In this document: positions 20,690-29,197 of the stretch, in pieces
Position numbering within the stretch: position 1 is the first letter of the stretch
How the letters are laid out: every line of letters begins with the position of its first letter
NCBI RefSeq assembly: GCF_002150805.1
Contig: NZ_MTBA01000003.1
Location: 248,001-312,000, forward strand
Reading direction: 5' to 3'
Length of the DNA stretch: 64,000 bases
Origin: Oceanospirillum sanctuarii
Lineage (GTDB): Bacteria; Pseudomonadota; Gammaproteobacteria; Pseudomonadales; Halomonadaceae
The notes under the pieces: model-generated
Told to the model about the DNA's origin: nothing
The model's database searches: none
What the model saw: only the letters and a program-made list of their open reading frames with translations
Position numbers and translations under genes: made by a program

Positions 20690-20740
20690 GCGGGATGCTG
20701 TTTTGAGGTTTGATATGGGTCAGGATAGGCGTGAAAATTA

Positions 20741-20768
20741 GCGTTCCCACGCAGAGGTGGGAACACGC
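20741..20768. repeat. REP-like palindrome (GTTCCCAC/GTGGGAAC)
   Basis: GTTCCCAC (20743-20750) and GTGGGAAC (20757-20764) are perfect arms around GCAGAG, with GCG/CGC flanks. The core resembles the interspersed GTTCCCACGC...GTGGGAAC palindromes known in many proteobacteria and linked to RAYT-type transposases. It lies 32 bases past the pgeF stop. Only one copy is seen here. Confidence 0.55.
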
Positions 20769-20799
20769 TTTACTTAATGAGACAGCGAAGAAGTAAGGG

Positions 20800-21543
20800 C
20801 TACTCAGCCAGCCAGATAATACTTGCCATGCGGCCGGTCTGGCCATCACGTCGGTAGGAGTAGAAGCGCTTACGCTCGGCGTAGGTGCAGAAGGCACCGC
20901 CGTACACCTGCTCCACACCTCGTTCTGCCAGTCGCAGTCGCGCCAGCTGATACAGATCCGCCATGTAATGCTTCAGACGGAAGGGGCTGGGTTCAAAGCA
21001 ATCAAAGCACTGCGGCATCTCTTCCACAAAACGCTGACGAACTTCATCACCCACTTCAAAGTGCTTGCTGCTGATAGCAGGGCCTAACCAGACTAGTGTT
21101 TTCTCCGGCTCGATACCCAGCTTGTCCAAAGTTGCTTCTAATACGCCATCGGCCAAACCGCGCCAGCCCGCATGAGCGACGCCAACCTTGTCGCCATCTT
21201 CGGAACAGAAAAACACCGGCAAGCAGTCTGCGGTCATAACAACGCAGGCGTAATCGGAATCAAAGGCAACGGAGGCATCCGCCTCGATATTGGGCGTGAA
21301 GCTGTCTGCCACGATAGTGCTGTGGGTCTGATTCAGCCAGAGCAGAGGGTGCTTCTCGCCGACAAAACTTTGCAGGTCTTCACGGGCCATGGCAACAGCT
21401 GCCGGGTTATCACCAACGTGCTCTGCCATGTTGAAATTGTCGAACGGAGCCTGATTTCCGCCCCGTTCGCGGGATGTGACTAACGCCTTTACATTTTTCG
21501 GCGCTGGCCAGTGAGGGGCCATAAAAGCAAAGGCGTTACGCAT
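20800..21543 (-). CDS. pgeF: Peptidoglycan editing factor PgeF (YfiH, laccase-like domain)
   Basis: PgeF hydrolyses UDP-MurNAc-Ser, correcting serine-for-alanine errors before wall synthesis; the family was formerly called polyphenol oxidase. The 247-residue product has the metal-site motifs NQTHS, TADCLPV and VAHAGWRGLADG, plus a late CTYAERKRFYSYRRDG. The ATG at 21543 overlaps the rluD stop (TAATG), which fixes the start and implies coupling. The longer in-frame extension upstream runs through rluD and is not real. A REP-like palindrome follows. Confidence 0.92.
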   Translation of the reverse strand: MRNAFAFMAPHWPAPKNVKALVTSRERGGNQAPFDNFNMAEHVGDNPAAVAMAREDLQSFVGEKHPLLWLNQTHSTIVADSFTPNIEADASVAFDSDYACVVMTADCLPVFFCSEDGDKVGVAHAGWRGLADGVLEATLDKLGIEPEKTLVWLGPAISSKHFEVGDEVRQRFVEEMPQCFDCFEPSPFRLKHYMADLYQLARLRLAERGVEQVYGGAFCTYAERKRFYSYRRDGQTGRMASIIWLAE

Positions 21544-22496
21544 TAGTTTTCCAGATCTGTTTCCAGCGCTTCCAGCAGGTTTAGGAAATCTTCGGGAAGA
21601 TCCACTTCCCACTCCATGAGATCTCCAGTGGCAGGGTGCCAAAGCTCAAGACGTTTGGCATGCAGTGCCTGACGGTTGAAGTGACGCAGCGCCTGTTTCA
21701 GGCCTTCACTGCTGCCAGCCGGCAGGCGCATACGACCGCCATAAACCGGATCGCCAACCAGCGGATAGCTGATATGGGACATGTGCACACGAATCTGGTG
21801 GGTACGGCCGGTTTCCAGTTTGCAGCGAATATGGGTATGGCCGCGATAGCGCTGCAGCACACGGTAATGCGTCACTGCCGGTTTACCGGAGTTCGTTACC
21901 GTCATACGCTTACGGTCTTTATCGTGACGACCAATCGGTGCATCGACCTTGCCACCACCGGTCATGACACCGACGGAAACCGCTTCATATTCACGTCCCA
22001 TGGAGCGATCCTGCAGCTGTTCCACTAAAGCATTCTGTGCCATCAGGTTTTTCGCCACCACCATAAGACCCGTGGTGTCTTTATCCAGACGGTGCACAAT
22101 ACCCGCACGGGGCAGGTGCGCCATATCCGGTGCATGATGCAGCAGAGCATTCAGCAAAGTGCCGCTCTGGTGACCCGCAGCCGGGTGAACCACAAGCCCT
22201 GCAGGCTTGTTGATCACCAGAATATCGTCATCCTCATAAACGATATCCAGAGCAATATCCTGCGCCACCCACTCTTCGTTGTTCTCTTCTGTGGCTTCGA
22301 CTTTCAGCACTTCGCCGCCGGTCAGTTTCTCTTTCGGTTTACGCTGGGCACCGTTAACAGTCAGCTCACCGGATTTGATCCAGCTTTGCAGGCGGGAGCG
22401 GGAGTAATCGGGAAAGAGTTCTGCAGCAATCTGATCCAGTCGGGAACCGCTCAGTTCGAAGGGGACGGTTGCTTGCAGCGAAATTGATTCAGCCAT
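21543..22496 (-). CDS. rluD: 23S rRNA pseudouridine(1911/1915/1917) synthase RluD
   Basis: RluD modifies helix 69 of 23S rRNA and is needed for normal ribosome assembly. The 317-residue protein has an N-terminal S4 RNA-binding domain (SRLDQIAAELFPDYSRSRLQSW) and the catalytic segment GIVHRLDKDTTGLMVVAK with the active-site aspartate, then the late GRTHQIRVH. It is divergent from bamD and overlaps pgeF by one base; the rluD-pgeF pair beside bamD is conserved in gammaproteobacteria. Confidence 0.95.
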   Translation of the reverse strand: MAESISLQATVPFELSGSRLDQIAAELFPDYSRSRLQSWIKSGELTVNGAQRKPKEKLTGGEVLKVEATEENNEEWVAQDIALDIVYEDDDILVINKPAGLVVHPAAGHQSGTLLNALLHHAPDMAHLPRAGIVHRLDKDTTGLMVVAKNLMAQNALVEQLQDRSMGREYEAVSVGVMTGGGKVDAPIGRHDKDRKRMTVTNSGKPAVTHYRVLQRYRGHTHIRCKLETGRTHQIRVHMSHISYPLVGDPVYGGRMRLPAGSSEGLKQALRHFNRQALHAKRLELWHPATGDLMEWEVDLPEDFLNLLEALETDLEN

Positions 22497-22682
22497 GGAT
22501 GAAAAAAGGTCCGGGTAAGAGATAATATCTGGGCTTTATTGCCTGAACGAGTGAAACCCTAGCTGGCTCTGCGTGTCAGAAAAGCCTCGGAACCGACCGA
22601 TTCCAAACACGTATTTGTCAGCGGCCTGTGCTATAGTCATTCGCCGTTCATTCTACCATTGAAAACAGCTCTTTTGGTGATT

Positions 22683-23600
22683 ATGCGTAAGCCAGTTTCT
22701 TTTCGTCATTATAAACGCTGTGGCCGCAACGCTCATACGGGCAACGCCATCAGTTCCGGCCTTTTTTCCCGTCAGTCACTGCTGGCTGTTTTCACGGGTC
22801 TGACATTACTGCTTACCGGTTGTGCCGGTGACCAGTCTGCGGCGGACCTGGCTAAAGCTGAACGTCAGCTTTATCTGGAAGCCCGGGATGCACTGGAAGG
22901 CAGTAACTTTATCCGTAGCCTTGAGCTGCTGGAAACCCTGGAAACCAAATACCCCCTGGGCCGTTTCTCAGAACAAGCCGTACTGGAGCAGATCTATGCT
23001 CAATACCGCAGTCAGGACTACGAAACAGCTCGGGCAACTGCCGACCGCTTTATCCGTCTGCACCCTCGTCATGCTCAGGTCGATTACGCTTACTACATGA
23101 AGGGACTGTCTTCTTATATGGCTGGTCGCTATATGCTGGAAGGTCTTGAGCTGATCGACATCTCTGAGCGCGATCTGGGTGCAACCCGTGATGCCTTCAC
23201 GGACTTTGATACCTTCCTGCGCCGTTTCCCGGACAGCCGCTACGCCACCGATGCCCGTCAGCGTATGCTCTATATCCGTAACGTACTGGCGCGCCGGGAA
23301 ATCTTTATCGCTCAGTTCTATATCCGTAAAGGCGGTTATGTCGCAGCGATTAAGCGCAGCCAGTTTGCGCTGGAGAACTATCCGACAGCGGGTGTTTCCG
23401 GCGATGCTCTGGCAGCTCTGTCCGAAGCCTATCTGCATCTGGGCATGGAGAAAGAAGCCCGTGAAGCCCTCAATCTGCTGAAATCCCAGTACCCGAAACA
23501 CAAGCAACTGACCTCGAACGGCAAGCTGTCACTGATCAAGCCTCTGGGTGAAGGCAGCAAGGCTCCATGGAGAGCCTTGGTACCAGACCTGTTTGGCTAA
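22683..23600 (+). CDS. bamD: Outer membrane assembly lipoprotein BamD
   Basis: BamD is the essential lipoprotein of the BAM complex that inserts beta-barrel proteins. The lipoprotein signal ends in LLLTGC with the lipidated cysteine, after an unusually long n-region of about 30 residues. Five tetratricopeptide-like repeats follow (EARDALEGSNFIRSLELLETL, YPLGRFSEQAVLEQIYAQYR, RFIRLHPRHAQVDYAYYMKG). The product is about 305 residues from the ATG at 22683; an upstream TTG is less likely. It is divergent from rluD. Confidence 0.95.
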   Translation: MRKPVSFRHYKRCGRNAHTGNAISSGLFSRQSLLAVFTGLTLLLTGCAGDQSAADLAKAERQLYLEARDALEGSNFIRSLELLETLETKYPLGRFSEQAVLEQIYAQYRSQDYETARATADRFIRLHPRHAQVDYAYYMKGLSSYMAGRYMLEGLELIDISERDLGATRDAFTDFDTFLRRFPDSRYATDARQRMLYIRNVLARREIFIAQFYIRKGGYVAAIKRSQFALENYPTAGVSGDALAALSEAYLHLGMEKEAREALNLLKSQYPKHKQLTSNGKLSLIKPLGEGSKAPWRALVPDLFG

Positions 23601-23718
23601 CCTGTAAGTGAATAGCTCACTGAAGAGCAAAAATGAATCTTTCGCTGCTGCTGGTATCCAAGCGCTGAACAGAAAGCGCTCAAGCGGCAGCTCCAAAACT
23701 CAGCTTTAGGATGAGATC

Positions 23719-23991
23719 ATGGGTTTTATTATTTTTCGTTTAATTATCTTTATCGGGATTGTCTGGGTCGGCATTCGACTGCTGAAAGCTTACAACCAGA
23801 AAAAACTGGAATCTCAGCAGAACGATGAAGCGGTTCAGCAGCAGAAATCAACTGACTCGGAGCAGATGGTTCAGTGCCGCTACTGCAACCTGCACCTGCC
23901 ACAAAACGATGCGGTTAAGCATGAGAGCCTCTGGTTCTGCTGCCATGAACACAGAGATCATTTTCTGGATCACGGGCCTGAGCAGCGCTAA
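23719..23991 (+). CDS. PP0621-type small membrane protein with cysteine motif
   Basis: A 90-residue protein with one N-terminal membrane helix (FIIFRLIIFIGIVWVGIRLL), a glutamine-rich linker, and a C-terminal cysteine/histidine cluster: C-x2-C (CRYC), then CC-x-EH. The layout matches the conserved PP0621 family, whose function is unknown. The cluster could bind zinc; that is inferred from spacing. It stands alone between bamD and a strong terminator. Confidence 0.75.
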   Translation: MGFIIFRLIIFIGIVWVGIRLLKAYNQKKLESQQNDEAVQQQKSTDSEQMVQCRYCNLHLPQNDAVKHESLWFCCHEHRDHFLDHGPEQR

Positions 23992-24023
23992 CCCGAAGCC
24001 TGTCGTATACAGATAAAACAAAC

Positions 24024-24065
24024 AAAAAGAGGCTGTGGATAAGCTATTCCACAGCCTCTTTTTTA
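24024..24065. terminator. Bidirectional terminator
   Basis: AAAAGAGGCTGTGGA pairs with TCCACAGCCTCTTTT around an 8-base loop, T runs on both strands. It serves the PP0621-type gene and the thiO operon. Confidence 0.9.
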
Positions 24066-24138
24066 TTACCGCAACCTTGCCGGGCCCATCCTTTGCGGAT
24101 GTCACGCAGACAGGGAAATTTTTAATACAACCTGAGTC

Positions 24139-25278
24139 TCAGATCATCTCTCCGGCGGCAGCCTCTTCCAGTCTCTGAGCTAGCTGATAAGGTGCCGGAT
24201 CAATAATAGGTTTCTGTCCCAAAAGCTGGTTGCAAAGCAACTCAGTGGCAGCAGGTGCCAAAACCAGACCATTCCGGAAGTGACCCGCGTTGATATGCAG
24301 ATGACGAATGCCATCGACCGCACCGATAAAGGGTACGCCATCCGGAGACCCCGGGCGTAAACCACACCAGTGATGCTCAACCGGAATATCCTTCAGCGCA
24401 GGCAGAATCGCTTCTGCGCTGGCCTGCAGAGACTGTCGGGCCTCCGCTGTGGTTTGCTTATTGAAACCATCATATTCCAGAGTAGAGCCCACCAGAATCC
24501 GGCCATCATTGCGGGGAATCACATAACGACCATCCAGCATGACGACCCGATCGACCAGACCGGGTTCCGCCTTATAGACCATCATCTGACCACGAACCGG
24601 CTCAATCGGCAGTTCAGGCAACAGATCGCCAAGATCCGCGTCTTCGGTTTTCAGCAGGCCAGCACTCCAGGCACCGCTACAGATAATCACCTGACCGGCA
24701 CTCAGTACCGAGTTGGCGGTATTAACCCCGATCGCCTGCCCATCCATCACGCGGATGCTTTTAACGTCGACATTTTCCAGAATACGTACGTTTGGGCGCT
24801 GCTCAAGACTCTTCTTCAAAGACTGACCCAGTCGCGGATTACGGATACTGCCCACTTCCGGCATCCAGATCGCCTGCTCTTTTCCGGGGGCGATATTGGC
24901 TTCTGTGCTGTAGATAAACTCTTTACTGACCTGAGTCAGGGGCTGCTGATATTTCTCAGCCCACGCCAGAGCGTCAGCTTCATCCTCTACCCGCAACATC
25001 AGCATGCCACCGGAGCGGAACTCAGGATCGATACCGGTTTCTTCCGCCAGCTGTTTGGCTAAAGCCGGGTAATATCCCTGCGACCAGTTCGCCAGCGCTG
25101 TAATCTCCGAACGGTAACGCCACGGATAAAGGGGCGAAACGATACCACCACCCGCCCAGGAGGACTCTTTACACAATTCGCCTTTATCGACGATGGTGAC
25201 ATCCGCACCGGAATCCGCCAGTGTGCGGGCGGTCATCATACCGATAACGCCACCACCAACGATCAGAAAATCGTTCAA
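24139..25278 (-). CDS. thiO: Glycine oxidase ThiO (FAD-dependent)
   Basis: ThiO oxidises glycine to iminoglycine for the thiazole part of thiamine in many aerobes. The 379-residue flavoprotein starts with the dinucleotide loop FLIVGGGVIGMMTARTLA and DKGELCKESSWAGGGI, and ends with a DAO-type C-terminus (WCGLRPGSPDGVPFIG, HFRNGLVLAPA). It starts 28 bases after the pilV-like gene and is probably the last gene of that operon; thiO beside fimT/pilV also occurs in Pseudomonas. No thiG or thiS is nearby. A related D-amino acid oxidase role cannot be excluded. Confidence 0.85.
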   Translation of the reverse strand: MNDFLIVGGGVIGMMTARTLADSGADVTIVDKGELCKESSWAGGGIVSPLYPWRYRSEITALANWSQGYYPALAKQLAEETGIDPEFRSGGMLMLRVEDEADALAWAEKYQQPLTQVSKEFIYSTEANIAPGKEQAIWMPEVGSIRNPRLGQSLKKSLEQRPNVRILENVDVKSIRVMDGQAIGVNTANSVLSAGQVIICSGAWSAGLLKTEDADLGDLLPELPIEPVRGQMMVYKAEPGLVDRVVMLDGRYVIPRNDGRILVGSTLEYDGFNKQTTAEARQSLQASAEAILPALKDIPVEHHWCGLRPGSPDGVPFIGAVDGIRHLHINAGHFRNGLVLAPAATELLCNQLLGQKPIIDPAPYQLAQRLEEAAAGEMI

Positions 25279-25306
25279 CTTGTTCCCCTCTTATAGCCAC
25301 CGAGCA

Positions 25307-26695
25307 CTAGGGTGTACACTCGGAATCCTGCATTGTTATTTCCAGCTGATCTTTATTATCCCCTGTCCATGCGGAACAGGCGAAGATCTGATTTGTTGCC
25401 AACAACTGGGTCTGTGACTGGATATCAAAACTCAGCGTTTTGACAAAGCGCGTAACCGTTGAGCCGCTACCATCGTCAATGTCCTCTTCGACAGCGGTAA
25501 GCTCGTTGAGATAAAAGAAGTAATGATTATCCTGGTAGAAATCCAGATAGACCGTCCCGTCAGCCGGATCATCAGGCACGGGATCCACAAGGGTTGAACT
25601 GTCAAAAATATCCGCAACGCTGTCTTTTTCAGCATCAGCAGCACTGGTAAAGAGGATTTTGACCGTAACCGGATAACGATAACCATCTTGTTGTTGGCCG
25701 CTACTGCCACAGCCAACCGGGATACTGGATTCCGGAATACTGTAACCATTCTGGAACAGATAGGAACCATCGTTAAACAGTAGCAGCTCAAAGTTGCGGA
25801 TTGAAAGCGAAGCACCATCAAACTGAGACTGGGAAATATCGGTGAAACACAGGGTATCTGTACCAGCACCACCATCAACGGTTGCGCTACCGCCGATATT
25901 ACCCAGAATCAGCAAGTCATCGCCTGACCCCATGTTGATATCTGCAGACCCTGTCAGCTCATCTCCGATTTGCAGAATATCGTTCCCGCCCCGCATGTTC
26001 ACATAGACGGAGCCATTTGCTTTACCCTGAATCAAAAATTTGTCATTACCGTTTGTTGCAGAAAAACTACCACTGCCATTGAGCTTGCTAATAAAGTCAT
26101 TACCTGTAAGGGTCGTATCCTTTTTACCCAATTGACTCAAGCCATCCTCGGTAATATCCAGACCATCAACAACATCCGTGATAACAACCTGCTCCTCACC
26201 ATTGATATCAACCGTCACTTCAATGTCCGGATTGCTTTCCTCATCTTCGGAAGAACAATCTGAAAAGACACATTGTGCGGCTTCCGACCGTACGACATTA
26301 TCAGCAGTGCCGCCACCCAGCATACGGTCTGCATAAAGCACTGTACCCAGTTGCACGCTTTGCGCTCTATTCTGGTTATCATTCCAGGCAACAGTCGCTG
26401 TGTACTGATCTGTATTTGCCAGCCCCGCAAGGGCAGTAACACTCCAGCTGACATCGTAGGAAGCATTACTGCCAGCAACATCATCCTGACTACCGGCTGC
26501 TGCAACACCATGATTCATCCTCAGGGTTTCTATCTCATTCTGCACAAATGCCAACGCCTGAGTCCGTGCCTTTGTTGTCGCCCCGGATTGCAGAAGATCA
26601 CCCTGAAATTTTGCCGTCGCAGCCATACCCACCGAGACCACCAGTACGATGATCAGGATTTCGATCAGGGTCATTCCCGTTTGTTGTTTTTTCAT
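25307..26695 (-). CDS. PilV-type minor pilin with an RTX-like calcium-binding repeat domain
   Basis: This 462-residue protein begins as a type IV prepilin: cleavage G7/M8, glutamate E12 at mature +5, hydrophobic helix MTLIEILIIVLVVSVGM. Residues ~40-130 look like a PilV/GspI head. A long second part contains four RTX-like turns at about 21-residue spacing: NGNDKF (215-220), GGNDIL (236-241), GSGDDLL (256-262) and GGAGTDTL (275-282), separated by GS-x-h-x-h strands. A further ~130-residue domain has paired cysteines (C329, C440, C460). Classical PilV is about 170-190 residues, so this is a large fusion. It follows fimT-pilW-pilX and precedes thiO. Calcium binding and an exposed or adhesive role are inferred. 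Confidence 0.82.
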   Translation of the reverse strand: MKKQQTGMTLIEILIIVLVVSVGMAATAKFQGDLLQSGATTKARTQALAFVQNEIETLRMNHGVAAAGSQDDVAGSNASYDVSWSVTALAGLANTDQYTATVAWNDNQNRAQSVQLGTVLYADRMLGGGTADNVVRSEAAQCVFSDCSSEDEESNPDIEVTVDINGEEQVVITDVVDGLDITEDGLSQLGKKDTTLTGNDFISKLNGSGSFSATNGNDKFLIQGKANGSVYVNMRGGNDILQIGDELTGSADINMGSGDDLLILGNIGGSATVDGGAGTDTLCFTDISQSQFDGASLSIRNFELLLFNDGSYLFQNGYSIPESSIPVGCGSSGQQQDGYRYPVTVKILFTSAADAEKDSVADIFDSSTLVDPVPDDPADGTVYLDFYQDNHYFFYLNELTAVEEDIDDGSGSTVTRFVKTLSFDIQSQTQLLATNQIFACSAWTGDNKDQLEITMQDSECTP

Positions 26696-26746
26696 ATAAT
26701 CACCACGATACCCTTCCCTAGGTATTGATGCGCCTTTGAAAACAGA

Positions 26747-27289
26747 TCACCAGTCACGCCAGCTGCCCGGAATACGAATAAAGTCGGTCTGAGCAGGATC
26801 CGTTGCATTCGGAGTCTGGAGCACCCGTATCCATTGCTTTCGGCTGAGATCAGAGTCAGAGGCGGCAGTAGCGGTAGCTTCAACTTCTACCACCCATTGT
26901 TCGCAATCGGCGATATTTGCCGGTTCAGGATCCTCGAGACATTCACGCAGATAGGCCACTGAAAGATTGTACGTATCACCACCACTAACCACAGTCGTAT
27001 TTGCGGCACTTAAATCATTGTAGTTAACCCCATCGCCATCCAGATCGTCATTATTCCAGCTGGCAAAAGCGGGATCATTGGCATCCAACCAGGCAATACC
27101 GTATTCAAGGGCAGCTTCTGCAGCATAGCTGACCTCTTTACTTCGGTATTCGTTGGCTGAAATAGCCTGTTCAGTCAGAAGTGTTTTAGCACTCAGAAAG
27201 GTAATCACGGTAAGGGCAATCAGCAACACAACAGCAAACATAAGCGTTGCCATGCCCTGTTGGTATTTTTTAAGGGATGTAGCGATCAT
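26747..27289 (-). CDS. pilX: PilX-type minor pilin with a DxDGDG loop
   Basis: PilX is the GspK-like tip minor pilin of type IV pili. The 180-residue product has a short leader ending QQG, then MATLMFAVVLLIALTVITFL; it lacks glutamate at +5, as is usual for GspK-like proteins. Residues 82-92 (DLDGDGVNYND) look like a calcium-binding EF-hand or dockerin-type loop, though the usual position-12 acid is replaced and D92 sits one earlier. The ATG lies 20 bases inside the end of pilW, so the genes are coupled. Confidence 0.8.
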   Translation of the reverse strand: MIATSLKKYQQGMATLMFAVVLLIALTVITFLSAKTLLTEQAISANEYRSKEVSYAAEAALEYGIAWLDANDPAFASWNNDDLDGDGVNYNDLSAANTTVVSGGDTYNLSVAYLRECLEDPEPANIADCEQWVVEVEATATAASDSDLSRKQWIRVLQTPNATDPAQTDFIRIPGSWRDW

Positions 27290-28013
27290 TGCGCACCCTC
27301 ACTTTACCGGTAACCGTTAGCGAAAATTCATCCTTGGTGCCGCTGATGGTAACCTGAAGATTACGCTCTTCAATGCAGATATCACCTGCACTACAGGCAT
27401 TACCATCAGGAATATTAATGGCTGTAGGAGCGGCCAGAATATTGCCATTGCCATCAATATAACTCACGGCGAACTGCGTGATCTGAACGTCATCTTCTGT
27501 CAGCGATTCCCAGGTATTCAGAGCGGCATCATAGCCACAACCCGGATGCGCCCCGCCCGCAGCAACAACTGATCCGGTTCGAATCTGTAAGCGGTCACCG
27601 CTCAACTTAAATCCAAAGTGATTCATTGCCCCTCCAGCATTATAGGGATCGTTATCTCCCTCTTCATCGTAGCTGTAGGTCACACAGGAGCACTCATTAG
27701 CGCCATTACAATCCCAAAGCCTGAGATTACTGACACTGTCGTTGAAAGGATTATTGGCATAGAGATTCTGGAGCGCCGTTTGTGTCGCCGGCAGACTGTC
27801 ATCGCCAAGCCCTCCCGCCCTTTTCAGATCACTTAAGATCAGATCCAGGCTTGCTCTCAGATTATGATTTAACTGAGCCTGCTCGTTGTTATCGCCAGAG
27901 GATTTAAGCGTCGTCAGATAGGCGGACATTACGGCTCCAACCAAGGTGAGGCCCAGCACTAATGAGATAAGGAGTTCAGGCAGGGTAAAGCCATTCTGTT
28001 TACCGGGAGTCAT
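27270..28013 (-). CDS. pilW: PilW-type minor pilin
   Basis: A GspJ-like minor pilin, 247 residues from the ATG at 28013. The leader ends KQNG, followed by FTLPELLISLVLGLTLVGAV with proline at mature +4 and glutamate E5. The head contains a cysteine-rich stretch (WDCNGANECSC) and an acidic loop (YDEEGDNDPYNAGG). The start is one base after the fimT stop (TAGCATG), giving coupled translation. Confidence 0.85.
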   Translation of the reverse strand: MTPGKQNGFTLPELLISLVLGLTLVGAVMSAYLTTLKSSGDNNEQAQLNHNLRASLDLILSDLKRAGGLGDDSLPATQTALQNLYANNPFNDSVSNLRLWDCNGANECSCVTYSYDEEGDNDPYNAGGAMNHFGFKLSGDRLQIRTGSVVAAGGAHPGCGYDAALNTWESLTEDDVQITQFAVSYIDGNGNILAAPTAINIPDGNACSAGDICIEERNLQVTISGTKDEFSLTVTGKVRVRNDRYIP

Positions 28014-28014
28014 G

Positions 28015-28530
28015 CTAGCAGCCCTCCATGCCACTGATATTGCCACAGCTTCTTACCCGACCAATTCGGGAGATCACCACCTCGCCGGCAAAGTTATCTG
28101 AGGATAACTCAAGGGTATCCGCCTGAGATGAGACTCCCCGAATACCATCAAATTCAAGACCTATAGCAGCATCCATAGAAACACCGGGATAGTCGACGTT
28201 ATTAATCCGACGCAAAACATTCACGCCATTGACCGGTAGAGAGCAGGCAGCCCCCTGATCAGGGTCTGTCAGCGAGCAATCACAGTTTGCTGACAAGCTC
28301 ATTCCGAGGCACCAGGCAGCCCCGGGAGTTGATGAAATGAAAACTGTCGCATTTCGTTTGATTGCTTCGGAACGGGCATAGGCAAGCTCCTGCTTCAGGT
28401 TAACCAATGCCCCCCGAACCCGCTCCTGCTCTATATATTCGCCCATATTAGGGGCGGCTAAACCCGCTAAAATCGCCACAATGGCTAAAGTGATCAGCAG
28501 CTCTATCAGAGTGAATCCCTGCGCTCTCAT
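28015..28530 (-). CDS. fimT: FimT/FimU-type minor pilin (GspH family)
   Basis: First gene of the minor-pilin operon. From the ATG at 28530 (GAGGG five bases upstream) the 171-residue prepilin has a five-residue leader MRAQG, then [18 protein letters not shown] with E5. The GspH-type head includes [10 protein letters not shown] and late [17 protein letters not shown] more upstream ATG would give a longer leader but has no better ribosome site. It may be FimT or FimU; the families are hard to separate by eye. It is divergent from pilE. Confidence 0.85.
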   Translation of the reverse strand: MRAQGFTLIELLITLAIVAILAGLAAPNMGEYIEQERVRGALVNLKQELAYARSEAIKRNATVFISSTPGAAWCLGMSLSANCDCSLTDPDQGAACSLPVNGVNVLRRINNVDYPGVSMDAAIGLEFDGIRGVSSQADTLELSSDNFAGEVVISRIGRVRSCGNISGMEGC

Positions 28531-28668
28531 ACTGCCCTCTGTTTTTTCGTGCATAATTGTCTTAACATGCCACGCAGAAATAGGATTCACAAGCACTGTT
28601 CATCAGTGTTTGTTGCCCGCAAGGCCGCCAGAATCCGGCCCTATGATCAGGATCAGAAAGGACGCCCC

Positions 28669-29076
28669 ATGCCTGGATCTATAAAGAAAGAAAACGGATT
28701 TACTCTGATAGAACTACTGATTGTCATCGCCATCGTTGGCATTCTTGCAGTCGTTGCCTACCCGTCTTACCAAAGCTATGCCTTTGAAAGCCGTCGTACT
28801 GATGCTCACACAGCAATTCTACGCATTCAGCTTGCTCAGGAAAATTGGCGCGCAAGTCATAACAGTTATACCAGCGATCTGACCAGCACCGGCCTGAATA
28901 CCTCGACCACCTCGTCAGAAGGTTTCTATACACTGTCCGTCAGCGGCGCTAATGCCACAGGCTATAAGATTACCGCGAATGCCACAGGTGCACAGGCAGG
29001 CGATACCGGTTGCAGCAGAATCGAGCTGACCAAGTCGACATCCGGTGAAAACAAATCCCCGGCGGCCTGCTGGTAA
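28669..29076 (+). CDS. pilE: PilE-type minor pilin
   Basis: A 135-residue type IV prepilin with leader [10 protein letters not shown] and mature [27 protein letters not shown], typical of PilE. The head is serine/threonine-rich and closes with a cysteine pair (GCSRIEL and AACW) forming the D-region loop. AAGGA sits six bases before the ATG. It is divergent from fimT-pilW-pilX-pilV. In Pseudomonas pilE is the last gene of one minor-pilin operon; here it is split off and no pilY1 is found. Confidence 0.87.
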   Translation: MPGSIKKENGFTLIELLIVIAIVGILAVVAYPSYQSYAFESRRTDAHTAILRIQLAQENWRASHNSYTSDLTSTGLNTSTTSSEGFYTLSVSGANATGYKITANATGAQAGDTGCSRIELTKSTSGENKSPAACW

Positions 29077-29137
29077 CTATTTCCCCAACTCAATCGCATC
29101 TGAGTTAATGGCCGGAGCAAATAGCCTTTAGCCAAAT

Positions 29138-29179
29138 AAAAACGCCGCCTGGATATCAAATATTCAGACGGCGTTTTTT
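29138..29179. terminator. Bidirectional terminator between pilE and ispH
   Basis: AAAACGCCGCCTG pairs with CAGACGGCGTTTT (one mismatch), T run on the plus side and A/T-rich on the other. It serves both convergent genes. Confidence 0.85.
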
Positions 29180-29197
29180 ATCGGTATCCAAAAGACG

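Noticed and set aside
21544-21642. Upstream extension of pgeF inside rluD
   Set aside because: The TAATG overlap and the conserved MRNAFAFMAPHWP start fix the start at 21543.
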